Shown piece by piece: positions 53,980 through 62,852 of a stretch of DNA of 64,000 nt. A program made the position numbers and the translations under genes. Location of the stretch: the NCBI GenBank assembly GCA_948099385.1, contig CANUEZ040000024.1, positions 26,881,001-26,945,000 on the forward strand. Reading direction: 5' to 3'. The DNA is from Fasciola hepatica (Eukaryota; Platyhelminthes; Trematoda; Plagiorchiida; Fasciolidae). Under the pieces are notes generated by a model. The model saw only the letters and a program-made list of their open reading frames with translations, was not told the origin of the DNA and did no database searches. How positions within the stretch are numbered: the first letter of the stretch is position 1; each line of letters begins with the position of its first letter.

Positions 53980-56900
53980 ATGCCAAGAAGAGGATCAAAA
54001 GCAGTTGAATCCGGACAGGAAGTAATACGGCAAGTCTCTGGGGAGGTTTTGGGTACATATGATTCTTTAGTTAATGCTAGATCGCCTAGTCCTGTCAGTG
54101 CTAGCTCATGTGTTATTGAAAGCAATATTGATCGTAAGGATGTCGATTTATATAAGCTGAGAATACTAGAACTAGAGCAACAGTTACTTTCAGCTAGACT
54201 ACAGGCGCATGAAGCAGAGAAGTGTACACAGAAACAGCGAGAGCATGAGACCAGTGACTTCGACACTTCCGATAGGTTAGAGTGCAATAAGGTAGGGAAC
54301 CCCACGCCGGTCGCCGACTACAAACCACCATCGATCGATCTGCCTAGAGTGGAGTTAACGGTTTTCGACGGGCGAGCTGAGCAATACTGCAAGTTTGTCA
54401 AACAGTTCGAGACGTTCGTTGAAAACAAGGTAAACGACCCTGGGAAAAGGCTTCTTTACCTTACTCACTACTGCCGAGGCCGAGCGCGAGAAGCTATCGA
54501 CGGGTGCACCATGCTCGATCCAGAACAAGGCTACACAAGGGCAAGAAAGATTCTGAGGGACTTGTTTGGCCAACCTTTCAAAGTAGCCCGTAACCTAATA
54601 GAGGGCGTGATGGCAGAGGCAAAGAGAACCAAGGGCGACGTCTACATCATGGCCGGCCTGGTGATCAAGATGCAGAACTGCTCAATAGCCCTCGACCATT
54701 TAGGTTACAGGGCTGACCTAGACGCCATGCACACTTTGGAAGGCATAGTCCGTCACCTCTCTCCCGAACTACAGGGTCGGTGGGCGGAAGAAGCTGAACG
54801 GATAAGCCGAGGCGACAGAGAAGCCAACTTCGAAGACCTGACTGAATACTTAGACAGGCAAACGAAGATAGCTGACAGCAGATTCGGCCGACTCATCCGG
54901 GACAGCAACCGAGCAAACAAGCCCGGTACTAGCCAAGTCCAAACCCCTGTACGGGAATATCCAAAATACCAGCCTTGGACCAACACACACGTCATTTCAC
55001 GAGATGCTACGGCGAAACCAAATTGCAGATCCTGTGGTACCAGCCATGGCCTACCAGAATGCCCCGAGTTCGGCAACGCCACAATAGACGAACGGTGGGG
55101 AATGGCAAGGATGGCAGGAGCATGTTTCATCTGTCTCAACACCACGCACCGGGCAGCAGCCTGTAGAACAAGGAATCGATGTGGTTACGAGGGCTGCACA
55201 GGCAGACACCATCGGCTGCTGCATCAGGCGAGAATAACCATATCCGAGGCGATTGCCAAGCCCAGCGTGATTTGTTCAACTTCACAATCTGCCAATAAAC
55301 CGGTACGTTTAGGCGTAGTGGCCGTGGGAGTAGTGACTCCGACTGGGATAGTCAAGGCGTTGGCTTTCGTTGATAGTGGATCCGACACCACTTTAGTGAA
55401 AGAGCGGTTTGCCGACAAACACCAACTGGCTAAAGGTGCGACGTCGTTAGCAGTGAGCACGGTGGGCGGAACACAGGTAATGACTGCCGGTAGATTAAGG
55501 CTGCAACTCATCTCTCTAGACACTAACGAGGAAATTGAACCAACGGAGGCATTCACGTTAGCGGATCTCCCCATGCGAGCACCAAGGTCGGTGAACGCAA
55601 TCTTGACTCGATGGCCCCACCTGCAGGATGTAACCGTTGTAGACTGGGAAGATGATGAGGTGGATCTCCTCATCGGATGCGACGTGCCAGAGGCGCATTG
55701 GGTGCTTGACCAAAGAGTGGGCGACCGCCAGGCACCTTATGCCGTACGCACGGCTCTGGGATGGATGTTATACGGTCCAGTAGGGGTACGCGGTTCCGTG
55801 AATTACTTATCCGCCGAAACGGACCGCATAGAGTATCATCTGCAACGGCTTTATGAAAAGGAGTTTCATGACATTGGAGACGAAAGACCGACGTTGTCTC
55901 AAGAGGATCACTTCGCTCTACAAACGGTGCGGCAAGGCTCTAGAGGCCTCAAAAAACAGTTCGAGGTTCCCCTCCCATGGCGCACACCGGTCGACCCGTG
56001 GACTGACAACAGAAATTATGTTCTCCAACGATTACTACGACTAAAAGAACGCTTCATTCGAGACCAGAATCTGTGGGAACGATACGCGGATTTGATGAAG
56101 CGAAACGAGGCCCTCGGTTACGTTGAAAAGGTGCCTGTTAACACCGACAGCAAAAGGGGTATCTGGTATCTGCCTCACCATCCGGTTATCAACCCCAAGA
56201 AACCCAATAAACTGCGCGTGGTTTTCGACTGTGCGGCCAAGTTTCAGGGCAAGTCGTTAAACGATCGCCTACTACAGGGGCCTGACTGGACCACACCACT
56301 GATCGATGTTCTGTGCCGTTTCAGAGTGGGTAAAGTGGCTTTGTCTGCCGACATTAGGGAAATGTTCCATCAGGTGAAGATTCCGGTAGGAGAACGAGAT
56401 GCTTTGCGTTTCCTGTGGTGGGAAGGGAGCGACCGGGACAACGCAGTGGTGAATTATAGGATGACCGTCCACCCCTTCGGAGCCATATCGTCACCATTTT
56501 GTGCCAACTACGCCCTCCGAGAATCAGCGAACAAACATGGCGATCTGGTACATCGGACGGTGGTAGAAAGCGTCAGCAGGAACTTCTACGTCGACGACTA
56601 CCTTGGGTCATTCGATGATGTGGAATCAGCTCTAGAGCAGTTCAGGGGTCTGACGAGATTGCTGGAAGAGGGCGGCTTCCATCTAACTAAATGGATGTCG
56701 AACGCTTCAGAAGTGCTGAAGGTTATCCCGTATCACGAAAAAGCCGAAAGGGTAAGAGATTTGGACGGCTCTCCACTTCCTATCGAGCGCACTTTAGGGA
56801 TACAATGGGACGCGGAAACGGACGATTTTGTTTTCGAACTGAACGTTCCCGAGCTGCCAATAACCCGTCGTGGCATACTATCTGCCGTCTCAAGTTTGTT

Positions 56901-59175
56901 CGACCCGCTCGGTTTCGTCTCACCATGGCTGCTACCCGGAAAGATTTCGCTGCAGCGGCTGTGCCGTAAGAAAGTTGATTGGGACCAGTCACTGGACCGA
57001 GGGGACCGGCTGGACTGGGAAGAATTTCTGAACACCTTGAAGAAATTAGGGGACATAAGAATCCCACGATGTTTGACTCCTGGCCATACGACACGGACTG
57101 GAGAACTACATGCTTTTTCCGATGCATCCGAAGTCGGTTATGGAGCTGTGGTGTACGGACGATGGGGCGCAGGAGATGGACAATATACCACGAGGATCCT
57201 GTTCGCCAAAGCCCGCGTTGCCCCACTGAAGTCGGTCTCAATCCCACGCCTTGAACTCAGCGCAGCCGTGTTAGCGGTCAGGGTGGTGCAAGCTGTGAAG
57301 AGATGTTTCGATCTCTACATTTGGTCGGTGAGCTTCTGGACGGATTCAACGATAGTACTTTACTACATTAACAACGTACGGAGCCGGTTTAGTACTTTCG
57401 TTGCTAACCGGCTCACGATTATCCACGATGAATCGGCCACGCACCAGTGGAGTCATGTCAGGTCTGGCGATAATCCGGCCGACCTGTGCTCCCGAGGTGC
57501 GAACAACTTCAGGCAACTGGACACGTGGACGAGAGGGCCAAACTTCCTGCAATTGCCCAAACAGGACTGGCCCGTGTTCGAATTAAAACCCCCTACGGAA
57601 TTGGAACTGGAGATCAAAGGCGTAGTGATAGCAACCAACGTCGTCGAAGCGTCGTCCATTTTATCGCGACTGGTCAGGTTTTCTTCCTGGATGAAGACGC
57701 TTCGTTCGCTAGTTTGGTTAACCAGGTTCAAGATAAGTTCACTAGTCATGAAAGGGCTACGGCCCTCAGGTCGGATACCGGTCGGCCCGATAGGTCCCGA
57801 TGAGCTACAAGCGGCAGAGTACGATATTTTCAGAATGATACAACGCGAGGCTTTCGCCCGAGAACTCAAGAGGGCGGAAGAAGTGGGGCCGACCAATGAA
57901 GACATGCCATCTCCAAGAGGCGAGCTGAAGCGTTTAAACCCCAAACTCATCAACGGACTGCTGCGGGTGGATGGTAGGCTGACGAACGCCCACCTGAGCT
58001 TCGACACAAAGTATCCTATACTGCTGCCTGCGAGACAACCTGTAGTAGAGCTAATGATTCAACACGTCCACGCCATGGAGGGACATGCCGGGGAAAGTCA
58101 CGTGACGAGCGTCATCCGAAAGCGTCTTTGGTTGTTGAGAGGACGAGAGACTGTAAAACGCGTAATCCGACGGTGTGTGCAATGCAGGAGACGCAATGCC
58201 ACAGCAGGCAAACAGCTCATGGCCCCACTACCAGAATGCAGGGTGACTACGGGCTGGTGGCCGTTCAGTGACACCGGGTTGGACTATTTCGGGCCCTTGT
58301 GGATCAAGTGCGGGAAAAGATTAGAAAAGCGATACGGATGTACCATGACGTGCATGAAATCACGTGCGGTACACCTAGAAGTCGCACATTCGATGACGAC
58401 CGATTCGTTTCTACGGGCCTTGCAAAGATTTATCAACCGAAGAGGCGTACCGGCCGATATATACTCAGATAATGGATCGAACTTTGTGGGCGCTCAACGG
58501 GAATTGCAGCGTTGGCACAAGAACATAAACAGGGACGAACTGCAGAATCGAACCGTGGCCTACGGCATACGATGGCATTTCAACCCCCCACAGGCCAGTC
58601 ACCGAGGCGGCATATGGGAACGCATGATCCGGTCCGCCAGACGGATATTGCTGTCAATCATGGAGCAGCAGCCGCCCGACGACGAGACGCTGAACACCGT
58701 CATGACTGAGGCTGAGCGAATCCTGAACAACCGCCCCCTGGTTCCAGTATTGAACGGCGACTCCACCCACCTGGCGCTCACCCCAAACGACTTATTGACG
58801 CTAAGGTCGAACGAGGGTTTCCAAGGGCCGGTAAACCTTCGTGGGAGCTACCTCCACGGGTGGAAGCAAGCGAACTATCTGGCCAAGGTCTTCTGGAGGC
58901 GATGGCTACGGGAGCACCTACCGGCTTTGCAGACTCGACAGAAGTGGCTGGCCAAAACAAGACCATTCAAAGCTGGGGACGTGGTTATGATCGCCGACGA
59001 ACGCGCACATTTCAGCGCTTGGTCTTTGGGAGTAGTTACGGAAACCATCAAAAGCACTGACGGAATGATAAGAACGGTGAAGGTGAAGACAGCTAACGGA
59101 GTACTCATTCGTGACATACGCAGTATTAACCTACTCGAGAGCGAAGACGGAGGAGCTGATAACCCTGAGGCCTAG
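53980..59175 (+). CDS. BEL/Pao gag-pol polyprotein
   Basis: 1731 codons from MPRRGSKAVESGQ. The frame is also open upstream to an ATG at 53899 inside the LTR (27 extra residues), but 53980 is the first ATG after the LTR. Gag (about 120-320) has the DUF1759-type region with FDGRAEQYCKFVKQFETFVE. Zinc knuckles are C349-x2-C-x3-H-x4-C361 and then C-x2-C-x4-H-x4-C (CFICLNTTHRAAAC), followed by a CGYEGC..RHH cluster. The aspartic protease motif is DSGSDTT at D465. RT has the catalytic YVDD at 870-873. RNase H residues are D1048, E1092, D1122 and D1164/D1168. Integrase has H-H-C-C zinc residues (HVHAMEGHAG, CVQCRR), then D1435, D1497 and E1547 (61 and 49 residues between them). A C-terminal DUF5641-like domain (FKAGDVVMIADERAHFSAW) ends the protein. 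No catalytic residue is missing. The protein would build particles, mature itself, reverse-transcribe and integrate. Confidence 0.96.
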   Translation: MPRRGSKAVESGQEVIRQVSGEVLGTYDSLVNARSPSPVSASSCVIESNIDRKDVDLYKLRILELEQQLLSARLQAHEAEKCTQKQREHETSDFDTSDRLECNKVGNPTPVADYKPPSIDLPRVELTVFDGRAEQYCKFVKQFETFVENKVNDPGKRLLYLTHYCRGRAREAIDGCTMLDPEQGYTRARKILRDLFGQPFKVARNLIEGVMAEAKRTKGDVYIMAGLVIKMQNCSIALDHLGYRADLDAMHTLEGIVRHLSPELQGRWAEEAERISRGDREANFEDLTEYLDRQTKIADSRFGRLIRDSNRANKPGTSQVQTPVREYPKYQPWTNTHVISRDATAKPNCRSCGTSHGLPECPEFGNATIDERWGMARMAGACFICLNTTHRAAACRTRNRCGYEGCTGRHHRLLHQARITISEAIAKPSVICSTSQSANKPVRLGVVAVGVVTPTGIVKALAFVDSGSDTTLVKERFADKHQLAKGATSLAVSTVGGTQVMTAGRLRLQLISLDTNEEIEPTEAFTLADLPMRAPRSVNAILTRWPHLQDVTVVDWEDDEVDLLIGCDVPEAHWVLDQRVGDRQAPYAVRTALGWMLYGPVGVRGSVNYLSAETDRIEYHLQRLYEKEFHDIGDERPTLSQEDHFALQTVRQGSRGLKKQFEVPLPWRTPVDPWTDNRNYVLQRLLRLKERFIRDQNLWERYADLMKRNEALGYVEKVPVNTDSKRGIWYLPHHPVINPKKPNKLRVVFDCAAKFQGKSLNDRLLQGPDWTTPLIDVLCRFRVGKVALSADIREMFHQVKIPVGERDALRFLWWEGSDRDNAVVNYRMTVHPFGAISSPFCANYALRESANKHGDLVHRTVVESVSRNFYVDDYLGSFDDVESALEQFRGLTRLLEEGGFHLTKWMSNASEVLKVIPYHEKAERVRDLDGSPLPIERTLGIQWDAETDDFVFELNVPELPITRRGILSAVSSLFDPLGFVSPWLLPGKISLQRLCRKKVDWDQSLDRGDRLDWEEFLNTLKKLGDIRIPRCLTPGHTTRTGELHAFSDASEVGYGAVVYGRWGAGDGQYTTRILFAKARVAPLKSVSIPRLELSAAVLAVRVVQAVKRCFDLYIWSVSFWTDSTIVLYYINNVRSRFSTFVANRLTIIHDESATHQWSHVRSGDNPADLCSRGANNFRQLDTWTRGPNFLQLPKQDWPVFELKPPTELELEIKGVVIATNVVEASSILSRLVRFSSWMKTLRSLVWLTRFKISSLVMKGLRPSGRIPVGPIGPDELQAAEYDIFRMIQREAFARELKRAEEVGPTNEDMPSPRGELKRLNPKLINGLLRVDGRLTNAHLSFDTKYPILLPARQPVVELMIQHVHAMEGHAGESHVTSVIRKRLWLLRGRETVKRVIRRCVQCRRRNATAGKQLMAPLPECRVTTGWWPFSDTGLDYFGPLWIKCGKRLEKRYGCTMTCMKSRAVHLEVAHSMTTDSFLRALQRFINRRGVPADIYSDNGSNFVGAQRELQRWHKNINRDELQNRTVAYGIRWHFNPPQASHRGGIWERMIRSARRILLSIMEQQPPDDETLNTVMTEAERILNNRPLVPVLNGDSTHLALTPNDLLTLRSNEGFQGPVNLRGSYLHGWKQANYLAKVFWRRWLREHLPALQTRQKWLAKTRPFKAGDVVMIADERAHFSAWSLGVVTETIKSTDGMIRTVKVKTANGVLIRDIRSINLLESEDGGADNPEA

Positions 59176-59574
59176 TAAACCTTTTTCACATCAGTAATTG
59201 AGGTGGATAAAGAAACACCATATATACCACACAATCTCCGTCAAACACGTTAAGGTGCTCGCGGTCCTTTCGTTGACATTACAGAAGGTTCTTCCCGATA
59301 TGTGGTGATGAGTGCGATTCCATTATACATCCCGATACATACACACATGCACGACGCACTCTACATCCCGTAATCCCATCAAACATGTGACAGTGTTCGT
59401 TGTTTTGCTTTTTGTTGACGCTACCGAATGCCCCTTGCATATGTGGAAGTAGCGGAGCTTAGGCCACACACACATGCTACATTTACTCGTTTTCTTGCCA
59501 CGCGGTCTTTAGTTGACATTGCAGAAAGTCCTCCTTTGACGTGTAGTTATACCTGTGATTTCATTGTAACCCCG

Positions 59575-59610
<36 letters not shown>

Positions 59611-59879
59611 AAGCACGTACATCCAGGACCGGACGGCCCCTTACGAGGACAACGTCTATGTGACCATTCACGCCCGCCATCGGTCATTTGGTCTTGTGGA
59701 AGATGTAGATTAGCCTCACGTCTGTGTATCCAATGGATTAGGTGCGACCAGTAGTAGAACGTCGACGACGAGCTTTAGACGCGCGCACTGACAGCAGGGC
59801 CTAGGCAGGTAGGAAGAATCAGTACCTTTATACCGAACCTTTGACTCTGCTAAGGATCCAGGAGGATTTTGGTGGGCGG
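59176..59879 (+). other. BEL/Pao 3' untranslated region with polypurine tract
   Basis: Non-coding, collinear with 6755-7455 of the decayed copy. It contains (CA)n at about 59575-59608. Just before the 3' LTR, GGAGGATTTTGGTGGGCGG (59861-59879) is the likely polypurine tract for plus-strand priming. The same tract is preserved in the older copy. Confidence 0.8.
59575..59608. repeat. (CA)n microsatellite
   Basis: About 16-17 CA units inside the BEL/Pao 3' UTR. Confidence 0.9.
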
Positions 59880-60257
59880 TGTAACGGCCGGTCGTGAAAA
59901 ATCCCCCTTTTTTCCCTCGCGATTCAGTGTTTTTCCCAACATCACTCATTTCCATACACTATTGACTTGTCTTTACGAACTGGTTGTTTTTCTGGACCAA
60001 TTGTTGTTTGTTCGCGCCCGGAGCGCTACTTTGGCACATCCTTGTTCAGGACCTGCGTGACGCACGTGCTGTCTGCTCACACGCTGCTATTCGGTTTCTC
60101 GTTGTTGAGTCCTTGTGATCGTATTATTGAGGTTTGTATATTGTTTATGTCATTGTTTATTTTAATAATCTAGTATCGTAGAATATCACGGATAATCGTC
60201 TTCTGATTTCGGGATCCGTTGCGAATTCGGCTACGCATTGCTCAAACGTTCGTAACA
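59880..60257 (+). repeat. 3' LTR of intact BEL/Pao element
   Basis: 378 bp, TGTAACGG to CGTAACA. Confidence 0.97.
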
Positions 60258-60262
60258 AGGGG
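60258..60262. repeat. Right target-site duplication of intact BEL/Pao element
   Basis: AGGGG, matching 53555-53559. Confidence 0.9.
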
Positions 60263-61017
60263 CTCATTATCTTTTTCAAGGAACATTGTGTGGAACTACA
60301 GACGACGTTACATACTGTGCCGTGACAAGGCCACAACGGTCATTCTTTTAATTTCACTTTTGTTGGAACATGACCCATAGAAAGGTAATATCTTGAAGTA
60401 CGTAGAGCACTTCGTTTCTACCAAACCATCTGCAATTCCACTGACATCTGTTAAACGTTTGACGCTCTTCTCCCACTGAAACCGTCGTAAATGAAATGTT
60501 ATCTTAGCTACGGATATTGTCCACCGTAAATCTTTAGAGCTCCCTTCGTGTTGCACACATTATCGGTAAACAGACGAACCGTAGTTTAGTGTAGCCGCGA
60601 TCGCGAACCCGTTATTCTGGCCCTACACAAATACATGTAACCCGATTGCGGTCGATAATCAGTCGCACTGAATTTCACTGCTTTCCGAACATGTGCACGC
60701 GTGCGCATACACAGACGTACTCAATCAGTTAGCCAGCTTTCAAACTCAAGGCTCGTCTGCCCCATAGACCTTTGACCGACACGCCTTTGGCCGTCAGGTG
60801 GACTGAACTTCGCTACCAAACGGAAATGAATACGTTGTCCTAGTCACCCACGCACTGTGCATGAACGTCACATGGGCCGTTTTCGCGGGACTGCGCTGTG
60901 GAAAACCGTTCGTAATCAATCAAATTGGTCTCAATCAGTTTGTCCTATGTAATGCACCCAGTCTGTGGGCAATATCCGTCTGTCCGAGATTGTAAACTTG
61001 ATTTCAGCTTGACGCGT
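60263..61017. other. No recognisable feature
   Basis: About 750 bp. A minus-strand frame at 60308-60556 (with LRWTISVAK and LRRFQWEKS) has no family I can defend. Confidence 0.4.
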
Positions 61018-61022
61018 ATTAG

Positions 61023-61462
61023 TGTAACAGGGAATGCTGTGGCGAGGGAACGGCGTGAACATCAAGGCGAACGAACGAACCAAACGAGGGCCACAGACAA
61101 AAGAACAGGTGGCGAATAGTCGGGTGCTTCCCGAAGCAGGCAAAAAGAAGCATACAGACGACCAGAGAGGAACCAGCGGGATCTCCGGCAACCACCAAGA
61201 TAGTTCGGGTGGAGGGCTGCCGATCGAGCCGTCCACTGAGACAGTCGGGCCAACCGAAGGGAAATGACGGGCAAGAGAAGCAAGCCATCGGTCACAGGCA
61301 AATGGACAGAACGCAGCCGAAGCGCTCAAGCAGCGGCAATAGCAATCTTGGTGCCGCGCAGTCTGGAAAAAGGCCTATATAAGCGACTGTATGTGTGCCA
61401 TGACTTGACTTGTGTGATCGTGGGAATACAAGTATCCTGCCGTGTGTTGTCGTCCTTGCTAC
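61023..61462 (+). repeat. Solo LTR with target-site duplication
   Basis: Starts TGTAACAGGGAATGC, has a TATA box (CTATATAAG) at 61375-61383, and ends GTCCTTGCTAC(A). ATTAG precedes it (61018-61022) and follows it (61463-61467). If the LTR is taken to end in CA, the duplication is TTAG. No internal region or partner LTR is nearby, so it is probably a solo LTR left by recombination. It is not similar to the BEL/Pao or CsRn1-like LTRs here. Open frames crossing it (61019-61329) are chance. Confidence 0.72.
61375..61383 (+). promoter_or_regulatory. TATA box of the solo LTR
   Basis: CTATATAAG, about 80 bp before the LTR end, a normal place for the U3/R promoter. Confidence 0.55.
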
Positions 61463-61789
61463 ATTAGGCCAAAATAGTTGAATGAATGCATTATGATGGA
61501 GGCCCAGTGCTGCAGGCGTTCACCTTGCGATTATCGTGCTTACTGTAAACATGCGGCTACACATCACGTTTGCCACCTGTGTGCATTGTAAAAGTACTTT
61601 ACGCCGACATTGGCTGCGCTGGATGGGACAACATAATTACCTAGTCACTGTTGAGGACGTTCTGTATGACATCACAAATAAATCCCTTCCTGTGTGGATC
61701 AGACGTCATCTACGTCCGTAATTCCAGTGGCAGACACTGAGAAGTATGAAGACAGAGAAAATGGTTAGTATCTTTGTGTTTTCTTAGGA

Positions 61790-62430
61790 GGCTCCGACAT
61801 CTATTGGTCAGGATTCAAAGAAAGTGGAGTTACTGCATCTTTGGTGCCGTACACACCATCCGGTTCATGGATGAACCACTATCTTCAGATAAACAGACCT
61901 CTCAGACGATATATGCCTGTAGATTTTCGCGAGCTTATGGGAACCCCTCGAACAACTGCGGTACGTGAGGTTGAGCCAGGCACATCTTGTCCCATTGGAT
62001 TGCAGTCAATTCTTAACTGCTGCTGAGACAGATAACCATGCTTGGCGTTCAGTTGAATATTGAAGGGTTTGCACCCTTTCCGATCACCGAAAACACGTGT
62101 TTAGACCATACTCGGACATGTGGTCCATCCAGCCATATCTTCGGGCCAGAACGACCGAAGGACTTCGGTGCATTTTTGGAGGACCTAATGCGGGTTAGAA
62201 GGTGAGCGACCAGAGTGAACGGAGTCCAAGGTGGCAAACGAATGCAACTGATGGCTGTTATCTGCGATCACTCAGCACGAGCCTTTGTTAAATGCAAGAA
62301 ATCGCGCGCCGGTTACTTCAATTGCGACAAGTGTACAGTGTTTTTTTCAAGTCGTGAAATAATTCTGGAAACGTGTCCCAGCCCATCTGAACTGCATTCA
62401 GCGTCGGGCTACTGTAATGCTTCCCAGTAG
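61790..62430 (+). pseudogene. CACTA/EnSpm-like (Tnp2-type) transposase fragment
   Basis: Three segments in different frames follow the same order as the minus-strand copy at 24.3-26.1 kb: RRYMPVDFRELMGTPRTTAV (about 61900-61960), then GVQLNIEGFAPFP near 62046-62084, then IFGPERPKDFGAFLEDLMRV (about 62138-62199), a TGA, and VICDHSARAFVKCKKS with AGYFNCDKCTV to about 62340. The last block corresponds to VNCDSPAQAFVRQEK..GYFGCDKC of the other copy. Frame shifts and a stop show that it is dead. The 5' and 3' ends are missing. The sequence is clearly of a different subfamily from the other copy. Confidence 0.68.
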
Positions 62431-62779
62431 GCAAATTGCCGAAAAATCCTTTTTGGCTTAGAGAGGCCAGCCTGATTACTTAGACCACATATTTTGCACT
62501 CTGAAAAAATCCTCGCCCGTAAATCTTCTATGAAACCAAGATTATTGATGGACAATTATCCGCATGTAGTCGATTCTTCGGTGCTCCGCTAGTAGTTAAT
62601 TTAGCTTAAATGTTATAAGGCTAGTGGCTCAGATTACTTTCCAAGTCTTATTGCATCACATTAGTTTATACTCGAGTTTCATGGTGCGTATTAGATGAAC
62701 AGTTCACGTATTTATTCATAACCTCAAAGGTCTACGCTTCTACTGTTATATAATCTTTCTGAGCGTTCCATTTGTACTG
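62431..62779. other. No recognisable feature
   Basis: About 350 bp of AT-rich sequence. Confidence 0.35.
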
Positions 62780-62852
62780 CCGAGCGGAGGCTCGAACTCC
62801 CAGTCTTAGTGTTTCTGTCAGCGCACTCCACCATTGGCCGTCACACGTCAAC
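62780..62852 (-). repeat. tRNA-like or SINE-head-like segment
   Basis: The reverse complement contains TGGTGGAGTGCGCTGA, resembling a pol III A box region, and about 30 bases later GGGAGTTCGAGCCTCC, a good B box/T-loop with a 5-bp stem. The acceptor stem does not pair convincingly, so a decayed tRNA or the head of a tRNA-derived SINE is more likely than a working tRNA. Confidence 0.35.

Larger units (their letters stand above)
53560..60257 (+). mobile_element. Intact BEL/Pao LTR retrotransposon
   Basis: 6698 bp. Two 378-bp LTRs differ at one position, a 5-bp target duplication AGGGG flanks them, and a single uninterrupted gag-pol fills the interior. A 3' UTR of about 700 bp with a (CA)n tract and a purine-rich tract precedes the 3' LTR. 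There is no env-like frame. The near-identical LTRs indicate a very recent insertion and a potentially autonomous element. A decayed relative in the same orientation lies at 1141-7832. Confidence 0.97.

Noticed and set aside
60308..60556. Minus-strand frame with LRWTISVAK and FQWEKS, suggesting an ISXO2- or FLYWCH-like transposase
   Set aside because: The match rests on a few residues without catalytic motifs.
60925..61329. Several overlapping open frames on both strands
   Set aside because: They lie within or across the solo LTR, have biased low-information composition and no domain.
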